A DNA stretch of 36,576 nucleotides from Sedimentisphaerales bacterium (GTDB taxonomy: Bacteria > Planctomycetota > Phycisphaerae > Sedimentisphaerales > Anaerobacaceae). Under the pieces are notes generated by a model that was not told the origin of the DNA, did no database searches, and saw only the letters and a list, made by a program, of their open reading frames with translations. Made by a program: the position numbers and the translations under genes. Of the stretch, positions 18,601-25,668 are shown piece after piece. The stretch's first letter is position 1, and every line of letters begins with the position of its first letter. The stretch covers positions 1 to 36,576 of the forward strand of contig JANQFY010000516.1 in the NCBI GenBank assembly GCA_028277585.1, in the 5' to 3' direction.

Positions 18601-18794
18601 CAGTAGGTCCCGGCTTCGACCGCGGGCCAGGAGGAGTCGTCCACTTCGAGACCCACCTGGCCCGGTTCCTCGGGGCCGGCGTGCTCGCAATAACGAAACG
18701 GACCGAGCGGGGCCCGGCGGCGATACATGGAAGGCTCGATCAGCGCCAGGCGGCCCGTGATTTTCGCCAAGGTCAATCGTCTTTCGTGTTCCAT
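15612..18794 (-). CDS. Cytoplasmic alpha-mannosidase (GH38)
   Basis: This 1060-aa enzyme has the full GH38 order and no signal peptide: an N-terminal beta domain (to about 245), the catalytic domain beginning AVGHSHIDVAWLWP (H257 and D259 zinc ligands), LWLPDVFGYS with D371 as nucleophile, QFHDIIPGSS with H585 as a further zinc ligand, then beta domains starting LENDLLQVEFNANGDI. It should remove alpha-mannose from imported oligosaccharides. AGGAG lies 6 nt before the ATG. It is transcribed alone on this strand, divergently from GH130 and convergently with GH94. Residues about 693-717 are encoded by a perfect inverted repeat (16645-16717) that looks like a mobile REP-type element accepted in a linker between domains; the frame stays open across it. 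Confidence 0.92.
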   Translation of the reverse strand: MEHERRLTLAKITGRLALIEPSMYRRRAPLGPFRYCEHAGPEEPGQVGLEVDDSSWPAVEAGTYWGQWNTNFTLRGRFRRPQDWNGAEPVGLLLNLGEIHNWDFCHPEALVHVDAQAIAGCDKYHRLILLPERFVDDNEHILALHGYTGRWGYFENPPKIKLLMEKCELVQLDRATQDFIAAVRVALGAAQTLDDNQPAKGRILNALDEAFKVLDTREPLDDRFYRSVPDAHRTLRAGLRQAGPSLDANVTAVGHSHIDVAWLWPLAQTRRKCERSFNTVLALMDEFEQYRFTQSQPQLYDYVRRDNPELFERIKRRIAQGHWEATGGMWVEADCNVSGPESLARQFLLGRTFFAEHFGAEAETPILWLPDVFGYSYCLPQLIKQAGLTYFYTTKLSWSQYNRFPYDSFWWQGIDGTKVLTHLGTTPAAGTDKGVTYNGTAVPEEIHKSWKNFQQKETHSNLMTAFGYGDGGGGPTREMLENIREMGECPGLPRTQHGRAIDFFEELDRAAAEKLPTWNGELYLEYHRGTYTTHGRNKRANRKSEFMLHDAEWIATLASVLDAEFQYPHTDLREAWQLVCLNQFHDIIPGSSIGEVYTESLEQYERVRRIADDVKTRALDHIARATGGRIVLANPIAFERNEPVLWTGTLKEGESLSGPAGQVLPTQRTEAGTLIDAGAIEPLGIVPVIIEQGRMGFSPCGPDTATSPSAWAEAHPTRLENDLLQVEFNANGDIASIYDKENDREVLAEGAVANQFQAFEDRPINWDAWDIDIFYDDKMWTSEPAHAIRVVEEGPLRAAIEIKRKILSSEYTQYIRLAHNSRQLDIETRIDWREKHVLLKAAFPAAIHANEATHEIQWGHVQRPTHRNTSWDWARFEQCAQKWVDLSEGNYGVSLLNDCKYGHDIQDNVIRITLLRSPTMPDPVADQGEHTFTYSLLPHAGRWGQATIAAAYALNDPTIVFEPARPSLQTKQIEPLVSVDGDNMVIETIKRAEDSSGIIVRMYEAMRQRGNVTVRTGFELGAAHKTNLLEHTTESLEVGDNELTLYVKPHEIVTLRLVPA
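16645..16717. repeat. Perfect 23-bp inverted repeat inside the GH38 gene
   Basis: Arms 16645-16667 and 16695-16717 are exact reverse complements, separated by 27 nt. Each arm also contains a small palindrome, GGGCT-TC-AGCCC. Read in frame it gives RMGFSPCGP...AWAEAHPTRLE, a composition unlike the rest of the enzyme. This two-arm layout is typical of REP/BIME-like elements mobilised by RAYT-type transposases. No second copy is seen in the window. Confidence 0.85.
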
Positions 18795-18853
18795 GTGGAC
18801 TCCTGAATGTGGGGCGTGCCGGCCCGAAACCGTCGGTCTGTCAAGTCGGCCTG

Positions 18854-18882
18854 AGTCTAGCGGAAAAGGTTTGACCGTTCAA
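18854..18882 (-). promoter_or_regulatory. Promoter of the cytoplasmic GH38 gene
   Basis: On the minus strand TTGAAC (18877-18882) and TAGACT (18854-18859) are 17 nt apart, about 60 nt before the GH38 start. Its -35 box lies in the palindrome shared with the divergent GH130 promoter. Confidence 0.5.
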
Positions 18883-18884
18883 AC
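18869..18884. promoter_or_regulatory. Palindrome over both divergent -35 boxes
   Basis: GTTTGA (18869-18874) and TCAAAC (18879-18884) are perfect arms around CCGT. The right arm carries most of the minus-strand -35 (TTGAAC), and the left arm carries the plus-strand -35 candidate TTGACC. A dimeric repressor bound here would shut off GH38 and the GH130 operon together. The symmetry may also be a by-product of back-to-back -35 boxes. Confidence 0.45.
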
Positions 18885-18899
18885 AGATTCATATACCCT
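18871..18899 (+). promoter_or_regulatory. Putative promoter of the GH130 operon
   Basis: TTGACC (18871-18876) is a good -35. The -10 is less clear: TACCCT (18894-18899) is 17 nt away, and TATACC (18892-18897) is a better match but only 15 nt away. The GH130 ATG at 18948 has GAGG at 18937-18940. Confidence 0.35.
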
Positions 18900-18947
18900 A
18901 CTCCGCGACATGACACGCCACGAAACACCTGGTAACGAGGATCTGAG

Positions 18948-19937
18948 ATGACGAAGAAACGGACGATCATTGGGCCCAGCTTGCCGAATATTCCCTGGGA
19001 GGACCGACCGAGCGATTGCAGCACGATCATGTGGCGCTACAGCGCCAACCCGGTCATCCCGCGCGACCTGATCCCCACCTCCAACAGCATCTTCAACAGC
19101 GCGGTCGTGCCGTTCGAAGGCGCTTTCGCGGGTGTCTTTCGTTGTGACGACATGTCCCGTGAGATGCACATCCACGTCGGCCGCAGCCGGAACGGGATCG
19201 ATTTCGAGATCGATCCTGCGCCGATCCAGTTCGTCTGCGACGAGCCGGAGATCGCCGAGCACATCGAGGCTTACGATCCGCGCGTCTGCTGGCTGGAAGA
19301 TCGCTACTATGTCACGTGGTGCAACATCTACCATGGTCCGACGATTGGGATGGCTTACACCCATGATTTCAAAACCTTCCACCAGATCGAAAACGCCTTT
19401 TTGCCGTACAATCGCAACGGCGTTCTGTTCCCGCGCAAGATCGGTGATCGCTACGCGATGCTGAGCCGGCCCAGCGACACGGGGCACACCCCGTTCGGGG
19501 ACGTTTTCTACAGCGAGAGCCCCGACTTGTGCTTCTGGGGTCGGCACCGCTACGTCATGGGAACCAAGGGCGGCTGGCAATCGAAAAAGGTCGGCCCCGG
19601 TCCGGTTCCCATCGAGACGACCGAAGGCTGGTTGATGATCTACCACGGGGTGCTCAATAGCTGCAACGGGTTCGTTTACCACATGGGCGCGGCGCTGCTG
19701 GATCTGGAGAAGCCATGGAAGGTCATGTACCGGGCCAAGCCGTACATCCTTTCGCCGCAGACTCTGTACGAATGCGTCGGCGACGTGCCGAACGTGACGT
19801 TCCCCTGTGCGGCGCTGGCGGATGCCGATGCGGGTCGCATCGCCGTCTATTACGGCTGCGCCGACACCGTGACGGGCATCGCCTTTACGCAGGTGGACGA
19901 GCTGATCGATTTCGTCAAGACCCACTCGGAACTGTAG
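18948..19937 (+). CDS. GH130 phosphorylase, beta-1,4-mannosyl-GlcNAc type
   Basis: This 329-aa cytoplasmic protein is full length for GH130, which phosphorolyses beta-mannosides to mannose 1-phosphate. D110 in EAYDPRVCW is the family's catalytic aspartate. Stretches such as [47 protein letters not shown] and [10 protein letters not shown] match, as I recall them, the GH130_2 enzymes UhgbMP and BT1033, which act on Man-beta-1,4-GlcNAc from N-glycan cores. Subfamily 2 is therefore the likely assignment; mannosyl-glucose phosphorylases (subfamily 1) are less similar. GAGG lies 7 nt before the ATG. It leads a plus-strand operon with UroD-like 2 and the esterase, and diverges from the GH38 alpha-mannosidase, whose product (Man-GlcNAc or Man-GlcNAc2) it would use. 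Confidence 0.9.
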   Translation: MTKKRTIIGPSLPNIPWEDRPSDCSTIMWRYSANPVIPRDLIPTSNSIFNSAVVPFEGAFAGVFRCDDMSREMHIHVGRSRNGIDFEIDPAPIQFVCDEPEIAEHIEAYDPRVCWLEDRYYVTWCNIYHGPTIGMAYTHDFKTFHQIENAFLPYNRNGVLFPRKIGDRYAMLSRPSDTGHTPFGDVFYSESPDLCFWGRHRYVMGTKGGWQSKKVGPGPVPIETTEGWLMIYHGVLNSCNGFVYHMGAALLDLEKPWKVMYRAKPYILSPQTLYECVGDVPNVTFPCAALADADAGRIAVYYGCADTVTGIAFTQVDELIDFVKTHSEL

Positions 19938-19953
19938 ACGGGGCCCGCGGGCT

Positions 19954-20976
19954 ATGACGCCGAGAGAGCTTGTCGTCAGATCGCTGGAGTTCGATGGACC
20001 GGCCCGCATCCCCCGTGAGATGGGGCTGTTGCCCTGGGCGACCTCGCGCTTCGAAGCGCAGGTCCGGCGCATTCAGGAACGGTTCCCGAACGACCTGACG
20101 ATGTCGCACTACTTCTGTCGTGAACCCGTTCCCGGCGCTGGCGATCCCCATGGCGTGGGGACATATATCGACGAGTGGGGTTGCACCTTCATCAACAAGC
20201 AGGCAGGTGTCATCGGCGAGGTGAAAGATCCTCTGGTTGCCTCCTGGGCCGACATGGAGAAGGTCAAAGAACCGGTCGGAGCCCTGACGGCGGACACGGA
20301 CAAGGCCGCCGCGTTCTGCCGCCAGACGGACAAGTTCGTGTTGGCCCCGTGCTGTCCCCGCCCATTCGAGCGGCTCCAGTTCCTGCGCGGCACGGAAAAC
20401 GTCATGATGGATCTGGCGCTGGGCTCGGACGAACTACGTGCGTTGCTCGATCGGATCCACCAGTTCTATCTTAAGGAAGTCCAGTTGTGGTCCAGGACGC
20501 CCGTGGATGGGATCGTCTTCATGGACGACTGGGGGACTCAGCGGTCGCTATTGGTCTCGCCCGCCATGTGGCGTGACTGGTTCAAGCCGTTGTATCGTGA
20601 GTACATCGAGATCGCCCACGCGGCTGGCAAGAAGATCTTCATGCACTCCGACGGCTGGATCACGGAGATCATCGACGATCTCATCGAGTTGGGGCTCGAT
20701 GCCCTGAATGCCCAGGTCTTCTGTATGGGTCTGGAGGAACTTGGCGCGCGGTTCAAGGGACGCATCACCTTCTGGGGCGAACTCGACCGCCAGCACCTAC
20801 TGCCCCATGGGACGCGCGAAGAGATCTTCGAGGCGGTGCGTCGTTTCAATCAGTGCTTCTATGATCAGGGCGGGGTGATCGGCAAACTGGAATTCGGACC
20901 GGGTGCGAATCCGGACAACGTATACGCAGCGTTCGAGGCGTGGGACGCCTTTTCAGAACAGGAGTTCGCCGCATAA
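19954..20976 (+). CDS. UroD-fold protein 2, function unknown
   Basis: This 340-aa UroD-fold protein begins MTPRELVVRSLEFDGPARIPRE. It has VDGIVFMDDWGTQRSLLVSP near 185 and IFMHSDGWITEIIDDLIELGLDALN near 228. At the position where methyltransferase relatives carry H-x-C it has H231-S-D-G, and no later paired Cys is evident (WGELDRQHLL), so a zinc site like that of UroD-like 1 is not supported. It is probably not the haem enzyme: the N-terminal arginine signature is altered and the gene sits between GH130 (17 nt upstream) and an exported esterase (29 nt downstream). Its ribosome site is weak. Proteins of this type recur in sugar-use loci of PVC bacteria without known activity. Cytoplasmic. Confidence 0.8.
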   Translation: MTPRELVVRSLEFDGPARIPREMGLLPWATSRFEAQVRRIQERFPNDLTMSHYFCREPVPGAGDPHGVGTYIDEWGCTFINKQAGVIGEVKDPLVASWADMEKVKEPVGALTADTDKAAAFCRQTDKFVLAPCCPRPFERLQFLRGTENVMMDLALGSDELRALLDRIHQFYLKEVQLWSRTPVDGIVFMDDWGTQRSLLVSPAMWRDWFKPLYREYIEIAHAAGKKIFMHSDGWITEIIDDLIELGLDALNAQVFCMGLEELGARFKGRITFWGELDRQHLLPHGTREEIFEAVRRFNQCFYDQGGVIGKLEFGPGANPDNVYAAFEAWDAFSEQEFAA

Positions 20977-21005
20977 CGGCAGGCGAATCAGTGGAGGACC
21001 AAACC

Positions 21006-24000
21006 ATGAATGGGATCATGAGCAGATGGCGTAGTGCAGTTGTCCTTCTTTGTGTGCTTGGTGCGGCAAGCGCGCCGGGGCAGACTGTCGTCACGGGGGA
21101 CACGACCGAGATCGTTCTGCGCGAGGGACTGATGATCGATGGCGTCGGGCGCTACGGGCGCAGCCCTGTGCATCGCGATGCCGTGGAGGCTCTGATCCTC
21201 AGCGGCGCATGGAAGGAGCCTCAGGAGGGGGACATACTCGAAGACGCCGAGGGCGAGGAGCGAACCTGGCGCAAGACCACCGCCGACGAAGAGGGGTGGT
21301 TCTCCCAGAAGAAGGGGCGCAGTGGGTATATCTATGTCCGGGTGGATTCCGACGCCGCCCGCACGATGCTCTTGCACATGCGGGGCAACAGCATGGCGTA
21401 CGTCAACGGCGTGCCGCGCGTGGGAAGCCGTTACCAGTACCGCGAGGAGGTCGCCCCGTGGGAACCGCACTTCGATTACGTTCAATTGCCCGTCCGGCTC
21501 AAGAAGGGCGCTAACGATCTGCTCCTCAAGCGAACCTGGCGCTCGCGAGGTCGGGTCAAGGCGCGACTGCTCAAGCCCAAGGCACCTGTGCAGTTGAATC
21601 CCAGCGATGTCACTGTACCCGACCTGCTGGTCGGCCAAGCGGCCGAGATGGTTGGCTCAATCGTCTTGATCAACTCGTCCGATGACGTCCAGACAGCTCT
21701 CTCGATCGCCGTATCGGGGCCGAGCGAAAAGCAGGGCGCCGTCGACGTGCCGATCATCCGACCGCGCAGCGTGCGCAAGGTGATGTTCCCGATTCGTTGT
21801 GACACGGACGCCCTGAAGGAATTGGGCAAGCAGACGCTTGAGTTGAAAGTGCTCCGCAAGAATGGGGACGCCTCGATTGTTCTGGATCGGTGTTCGGTTG
21901 GCCTGAACGTCAAGAAGCCCGGCGAGACCCACAAGCGCACCTTCGTCAGCTCGATCGATGGGAGTGTGCAGTACTACGCGGTCAATCCCGCCAAGCCGTT
22001 GCCGGGAGACGACGCGCCGCCGGCGTTGGTTCTGAGCGTTCACGGCGCCAGTGTCGAGGCGATCAATCAGGCGGGTTCCTACAGCTCCAAGAACTGGTGC
22101 AATATCGTGTCCCCGACGAATCGACGGCCCTACGGTTTCGACTGGGAGGACTGGGGACGTGTCGACGCGCTTGAGGTGTTTGAGGACGCCAAAGCGGCTC
22201 TGGGCTACGATCCCGAGCGTGTCTACCTGACCGGTCATTCCATGGGTGGGCACGGCACTTGGATTCTGGGCTCGGAGTACCCCGACAAGTTCGCCGCGAT
22301 CGGTCCCAGCGCCGGTTGGCTGAGCTTCTGGTCGTATCGCGCGGCGACGAAGATCGACGACCCTTCTCCGGTCGAGGCGATCCTGACCCGACCCGAATTG
22401 GCCGGCGATACGATGACGCTCGCCAAGAACCTGACCGACACGGGCCTCTACATCCTCCACGGTGGGGCCGATAAGGTCGTACGCGCCGATCAGTCGCACA
22501 CGATGGTCAAACACCTCGAGACATTCCACAAGGACTTCGTCTATCACGAAGAGCCGGGACAGGGGCACTGGTGGGACCTGTCCGATGAGCCGGGCGCTGA
22601 CTGTGTGGACTGGGCGCCGATGTTCGATTTCTTCGCCCGGCACGCACTGCCGGCGCCGAAGGCGGTGCGCCAGGTCGATTTCGTTACCGTCAATCCGGGC
22701 ATTAGCGCCTGGTCTTACTGGGCCGGCATCGAAGACCAGATCGAGCACTTGAAGCTCAGCTCCATCAGCATCCGGATCGACCCGGGGAAGCGGCGCTTCG
22801 TCGGGACCACCGAGAACGTAGCGCGGCTGAGTCTGAAGCTCGATGTCCTGCCGGAAGGTGAGTCGCTGAGCGTGCAGTTGGACGATCAGACCCTTGCCGA
22901 CATTCCTTACCCCCGCGGCTGCAAGCAGATCTGGCTGGTGCGCAAGGGCGACCAGTGGTCTCTGGCGAGCGAACCGCCCAAGGTCCTGAAGGGGCCGCAC
23001 CGCTTTGGGCCGTTCAAGGAAGCGTTCCGGCACAACATGGTTTTCGTTATTGGCACCGCCGGCACCGAAGAAGAGAACGCCTGGGCTCGCACCAAGGCCC
23101 GCTTCGACGCCGAGCAATGGTGGTATCAGGGCAATGGCTCCGTGGATATCATCGCGGATGTGGACTTCTCGCTCAGGGCCTACGCGGATCGCGGCATCGT
23201 TCTGTACGGCAATTCGGAGACGAACGCCGCCTGGTCGCAACTGCTGAGAACCAGCCCTGTGCAGGTCGATCGCGGCGGTGTGACGATCGGCGATCAGCGC
23301 TTGGCGGGCGACGATTTGGCCTGCTTGTTCCTGCGTCCCAGAACCGACAGTGAGATTGCCTGCGTGGCGGTCGTCAGCGGGACCGGCGTCAAGGGCATGC
23401 ACATGACGAATCGCCTGCAGTATATCTTCGCAGGGTGCAACTATCCTGACTGTTTCGTGATCGGTCCTGAGATGTTGACCGAAGGCACCGAGGGCGTGCG
23501 GGCGGCCGGCGTTTTCGGAAGTGACTGGACCGTGGAATCGGGGACGTTCGCCTGGCGCGACGAGCAGGAGATCCTGAAGGTCGAGGCGACCGAGTCCAAG
23601 GACTTGCCGGCCTATATCGGCCCCGACCCGAGACCGTTCGTCATGCCCCGGGGCTATGTATGCCAGCGGGCTCGAGGCCCCATCGTCGTCGACGGCAAAC
23701 TCGACGAGCCGTCGTGGGACAAAGCCGCCTGGACGGATTATCACGTGGACATTGAAGGACAGATGCGTCCGGTGAAGCCCCGCCACGAGACACGCTGCAA
23801 GATGCTCTGGGACGACGAGTATTTCTACGTCGCTGCCTGGATGGCCGAGCCGCATGTCTGGGGGACCATCACCGAGAGAAACGCGGTGATCTTCAATGAC
23901 AACGATTTCGAAGTCTTCATCGATCCGGACGGGGACAGTCACGCATACTATGAGTTCGAGGTTAACGCTCTCAACACCGTGTGGAACCTGCTCATGGACA

Positions 24001-24656
24001 AGCCCTACAAGCACGGGGGCAACGCCGTCATTCGGGAGATGCCGGGCCAGAAGAGCGGCGTCTTCGTCAAGGGGACGCTGAACAACCCAGCCGACATCGA
24101 TGAGTACTGGACGGTGGAGATTGCGTTCCCCTGGACGGGGATGGCTGAGCATGCCACGTGCCCGTGCCCGCCCAAGAACGGCGACCAGTGGCGCGTCGGG
24201 TTCTCTCGGGTAGAGTGGGGTCACCGCATCGTGGACGGCAAGTACATTCGCTGGCCCGACAAAGAGGAGCGCAAGGACAACTGGCACGAGGACAACTGGA
24301 TCTGGTCGCCTCAGGGCGTAGTCAATATGCATCGCCCCGAAACTTGGGGATACGTGCAGTTCTCCACCAAGAGAGTCGGCGGACGCGCCAAGCTGACTCC
24401 CGATCCCGCGGCCAAGGCGCGCTACCTGTTGCACAAGGTTCTCTACGCTCAGGAACAACACCATCTGAAGCACGATCGTTATGCCACTAAGCTGGCTGCG
24501 CTGGGGCTCGGCAAACTGATGGATGAAACGCTCGCCGAACCGATCACGATGAGGACGACCCAAGCGGGCTGGGAAGCTGTCGCCCGACTGGCCCGTAAAC
24601 GCCAGGGCATTCGGACGCTGCATGTCCGACAGGACGGCAAAGTGTGGGCGGAGTGA
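21006..24656 (+). CDS. Exported alpha/beta-hydrolase (esterase-like) with CBM9-like domain
   Basis: This 1216-aa protein starts at the ATG at 21006: GGAGG lies at 20993-20997 and a signal peptide follows (SAVVLLCVLGAASAPGQ). Residues about 30-200 form a beta-sandwich-like region. An alpha/beta-hydrolase of the prolyl-oligopeptidase/depolymerase type follows: S412 in TGHSMGGHGTW, D489 in HGGADKVV and H521 in GQGHWWD make a plausible triad. The C-terminal part from about 880 (GPIVVDGKLDEPSWDKAAW, YFYVAAW, NDNDFEVFIDPDGDSHAYYEFEVNA) is a CBM9/DOMON-like carbohydrate-binding domain common in environmental glycan degraders. It may remove ester groups (such as acetyl) from glycans; peptidase activity is the alternative. 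Last gene of the GH130 operon. Confidence 0.82.
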   Translation: MNGIMSRWRSAVVLLCVLGAASAPGQTVVTGDTTEIVLREGLMIDGVGRYGRSPVHRDAVEALILSGAWKEPQEGDILEDAEGEERTWRKTTADEEGWFSQKKGRSGYIYVRVDSDAARTMLLHMRGNSMAYVNGVPRVGSRYQYREEVAPWEPHFDYVQLPVRLKKGANDLLLKRTWRSRGRVKARLLKPKAPVQLNPSDVTVPDLLVGQAAEMVGSIVLINSSDDVQTALSIAVSGPSEKQGAVDVPIIRPRSVRKVMFPIRCDTDALKELGKQTLELKVLRKNGDASIVLDRCSVGLNVKKPGETHKRTFVSSIDGSVQYYAVNPAKPLPGDDAPPALVLSVHGASVEAINQAGSYSSKNWCNIVSPTNRRPYGFDWEDWGRVDALEVFEDAKAALGYDPERVYLTGHSMGGHGTWILGSEYPDKFAAIGPSAGWLSFWSYRAATKIDDPSPVEAILTRPELAGDTMTLAKNLTDTGLYILHGGADKVVRADQSHTMVKHLETFHKDFVYHEEPGQGHWWDLSDEPGADCVDWAPMFDFFARHALPAPKAVRQVDFVTVNPGISAWSYWAGIEDQIEHLKLSSISIRIDPGKRRFVGTTENVARLSLKLDVLPEGESLSVQLDDQTLADIPYPRGCKQIWLVRKGDQWSLASEPPKVLKGPHRFGPFKEAFRHNMVFVIGTAGTEEENAWARTKARFDAEQWWYQGNGSVDIIADVDFSLRAYADRGIVLYGNSETNAAWSQLLRTSPVQVDRGGVTIGDQRLAGDDLACLFLRPRTDSEIACVAVVSGTGVKGMHMTNRLQYIFAGCNYPDCFVIGPEMLTEGTEGVRAAGVFGSDWTVESGTFAWRDEQEILKVEATESKDLPAYIGPDPRPFVMPRGYVCQRARGPIVVDGKLDEPSWDKAAWTDYHVDIEGQMRPVKPRHETRCKMLWDDEYFYVAAWMAEPHVWGTITERNAVIFNDNDFEVFIDPDGDSHAYYEFEVNALNTVWNLLMDKPYKHGGNAVIREMPGQKSGVFVKGTLNNPADIDEYWTVEIAFPWTGMAEHATCPCPPKNGDQWRVGFSRVEWGHRIVDGKYIRWPDKEERKDNWHEDNWIWSPQGVVNMHRPETWGYVQFSTKRVGGRAKLTPDPAAKARYLLHKVLYAQEQHHLKHDRYATKLAALGLGKLMDETLAEPITMRTTQAGWEAVARLARKRQGIRTLHVRQDGKVWAE

Positions 24657-24676
24657 TCGCCCAGGGTTGGTCAGAA

Positions 24677-25624
24677 CTACGAAGTTGAGTCGTTGGAGAG
24701 CGACGCCAGGATGCGACGGTACTCGTCGAGCATAATGGCGTAGCTCTCCGGCGGCATGCCCTCGAAGATGCAGTTCGACGTCGAGAAGATGTATGGCTTG
24801 CCGACGCCGCCGTGCTCCATGCAGTAGCGCACGGACTCGCGGATGCGCTGCTCGTCGGTGTCCTGCAGCATGCCGCAGTGAACGTTGCCCATCAGAATCC
24901 AATCGGGGAACCGGGCTCGGACCGCCTGGATGTCCATGTGTCCCTGAGGGTCCACCGATTGGTATCCATCGATTCCCGTTGAGTGGATCTGGTCCAGCAG
25001 ATCGTTGATATTGCCATCCGAATGCAGCAGTGCCTTCTTGCCCAGATTGTGCACGGTTACGACAATCTCCGTCAGATAGGGTGTCACGAACTCGGCGAAG
25101 TGGGCGGGTGAGATGAAGGGCCCACTGTTGAATCCAAAGTCGTAGCACAGCATGAAGAAGTCGGCGCCGGCGTCCACTTGGCGTCGAATCCGCTCCTTGG
25201 CTTCGTCGCACTTCTGCCGCGCCTCGGCGTGCATCTGCTCGGGGTGTTCGAACAGCTTGACGACGAAGTCCATCATCTCCTGGCCGGAAGGCATCCAGAA
25301 GACACCAGCCCAGTCGTGCACACGGACGAGGGCCTTGTCGCCGACCGCCTTCTTGACCTCGCCAATGCCTTGCTCCGGCGGATGCTCGTGACTGAAATAG
25401 GCTGAGGCGTAGCCCAGATCTTCGACGAGTTTCACTTGCAGTTCGATGTGGAGTTTCAGCAGCGCCTCGGCCCGCGCGGATTCGGAGGCGTACGTCTTCG
25501 CTTGCGCCCCTTTGAAATCCAGGCCGAACATCGCCTCGCCCAGTTGGAAGTCGATCTCGAAGTGGGGTGGCTGGTCGGGGACTCCGCCCTCAAGTATTCG
25601 CAGCAATCTGTCCCTGTTGGTCAC
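24677..25624 (-). CDS. UroD-fold protein 3, putative methyltransferase family
   Basis: This 315-aa protein starts at the GTG at 25624, where GGAGAGG lies 7 nt upstream and the product begins TNRDRLLRILEG as is usual in the family. A GTG at 25642 in the same frame has no such site. It shows MLCYDFGFNSGPFISP (near 158), KKALLHSDGNINDLLD (H201-S-D-G) and, at the end of the barrel, LMGNVHCGMLQ and GGVGKPYIFSTSNCIFEGMPPE. The end matches the pattern in UroD-like O- or N-demethylating methyltransferases and in many uncharacterised paralogues. It is only distantly similar to UroD-like 1 and 2. It is the last gene of block E, 44 nt after symporter 2. Reaction unknown. Confidence 0.82.
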   Translation of the reverse strand: MTNRDRLLRILEGGVPDQPPHFEIDFQLGEAMFGLDFKGAQAKTYASESARAEALLKLHIELQVKLVEDLGYASAYFSHEHPPEQGIGEVKKAVGDKALVRVHDWAGVFWMPSGQEMMDFVVKLFEHPEQMHAEARQKCDEAKERIRRQVDAGADFFMLCYDFGFNSGPFISPAHFAEFVTPYLTEIVVTVHNLGKKALLHSDGNINDLLDQIHSTGIDGYQSVDPQGHMDIQAVRARFPDWILMGNVHCGMLQDTDEQRIRESVRYCMEHGGVGKPYIFSTSNCIFEGMPPESYAIMLDEYRRILASLSNDSTS

Positions 25625-25631
25625 GAGTCCG

Positions 25632-25638
25632 CCTCTCC
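25632..25638 (-). promoter_or_regulatory. Ribosome binding site fixing the GTG start at 25624
   Basis: On the minus strand GGAGAGG is followed by 7 nt and GTG (25622-25624). This favours the internal GTG over the one at 25642. Confidence 0.6.
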
Positions 25639-25668
25639 GCACACTAAGTCCGGCCGGACGGGGCCGGG

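Noticed and set aside
21657-25211. A 1184-codon open frame on the minus strand, opposite the esterase gene
   Set aside because: Its product is rich in Arg, Gly and His without domain pattern, and the plus strand carries clear motifs (GHSMGG, CBM9). It is a by-product of high GC.
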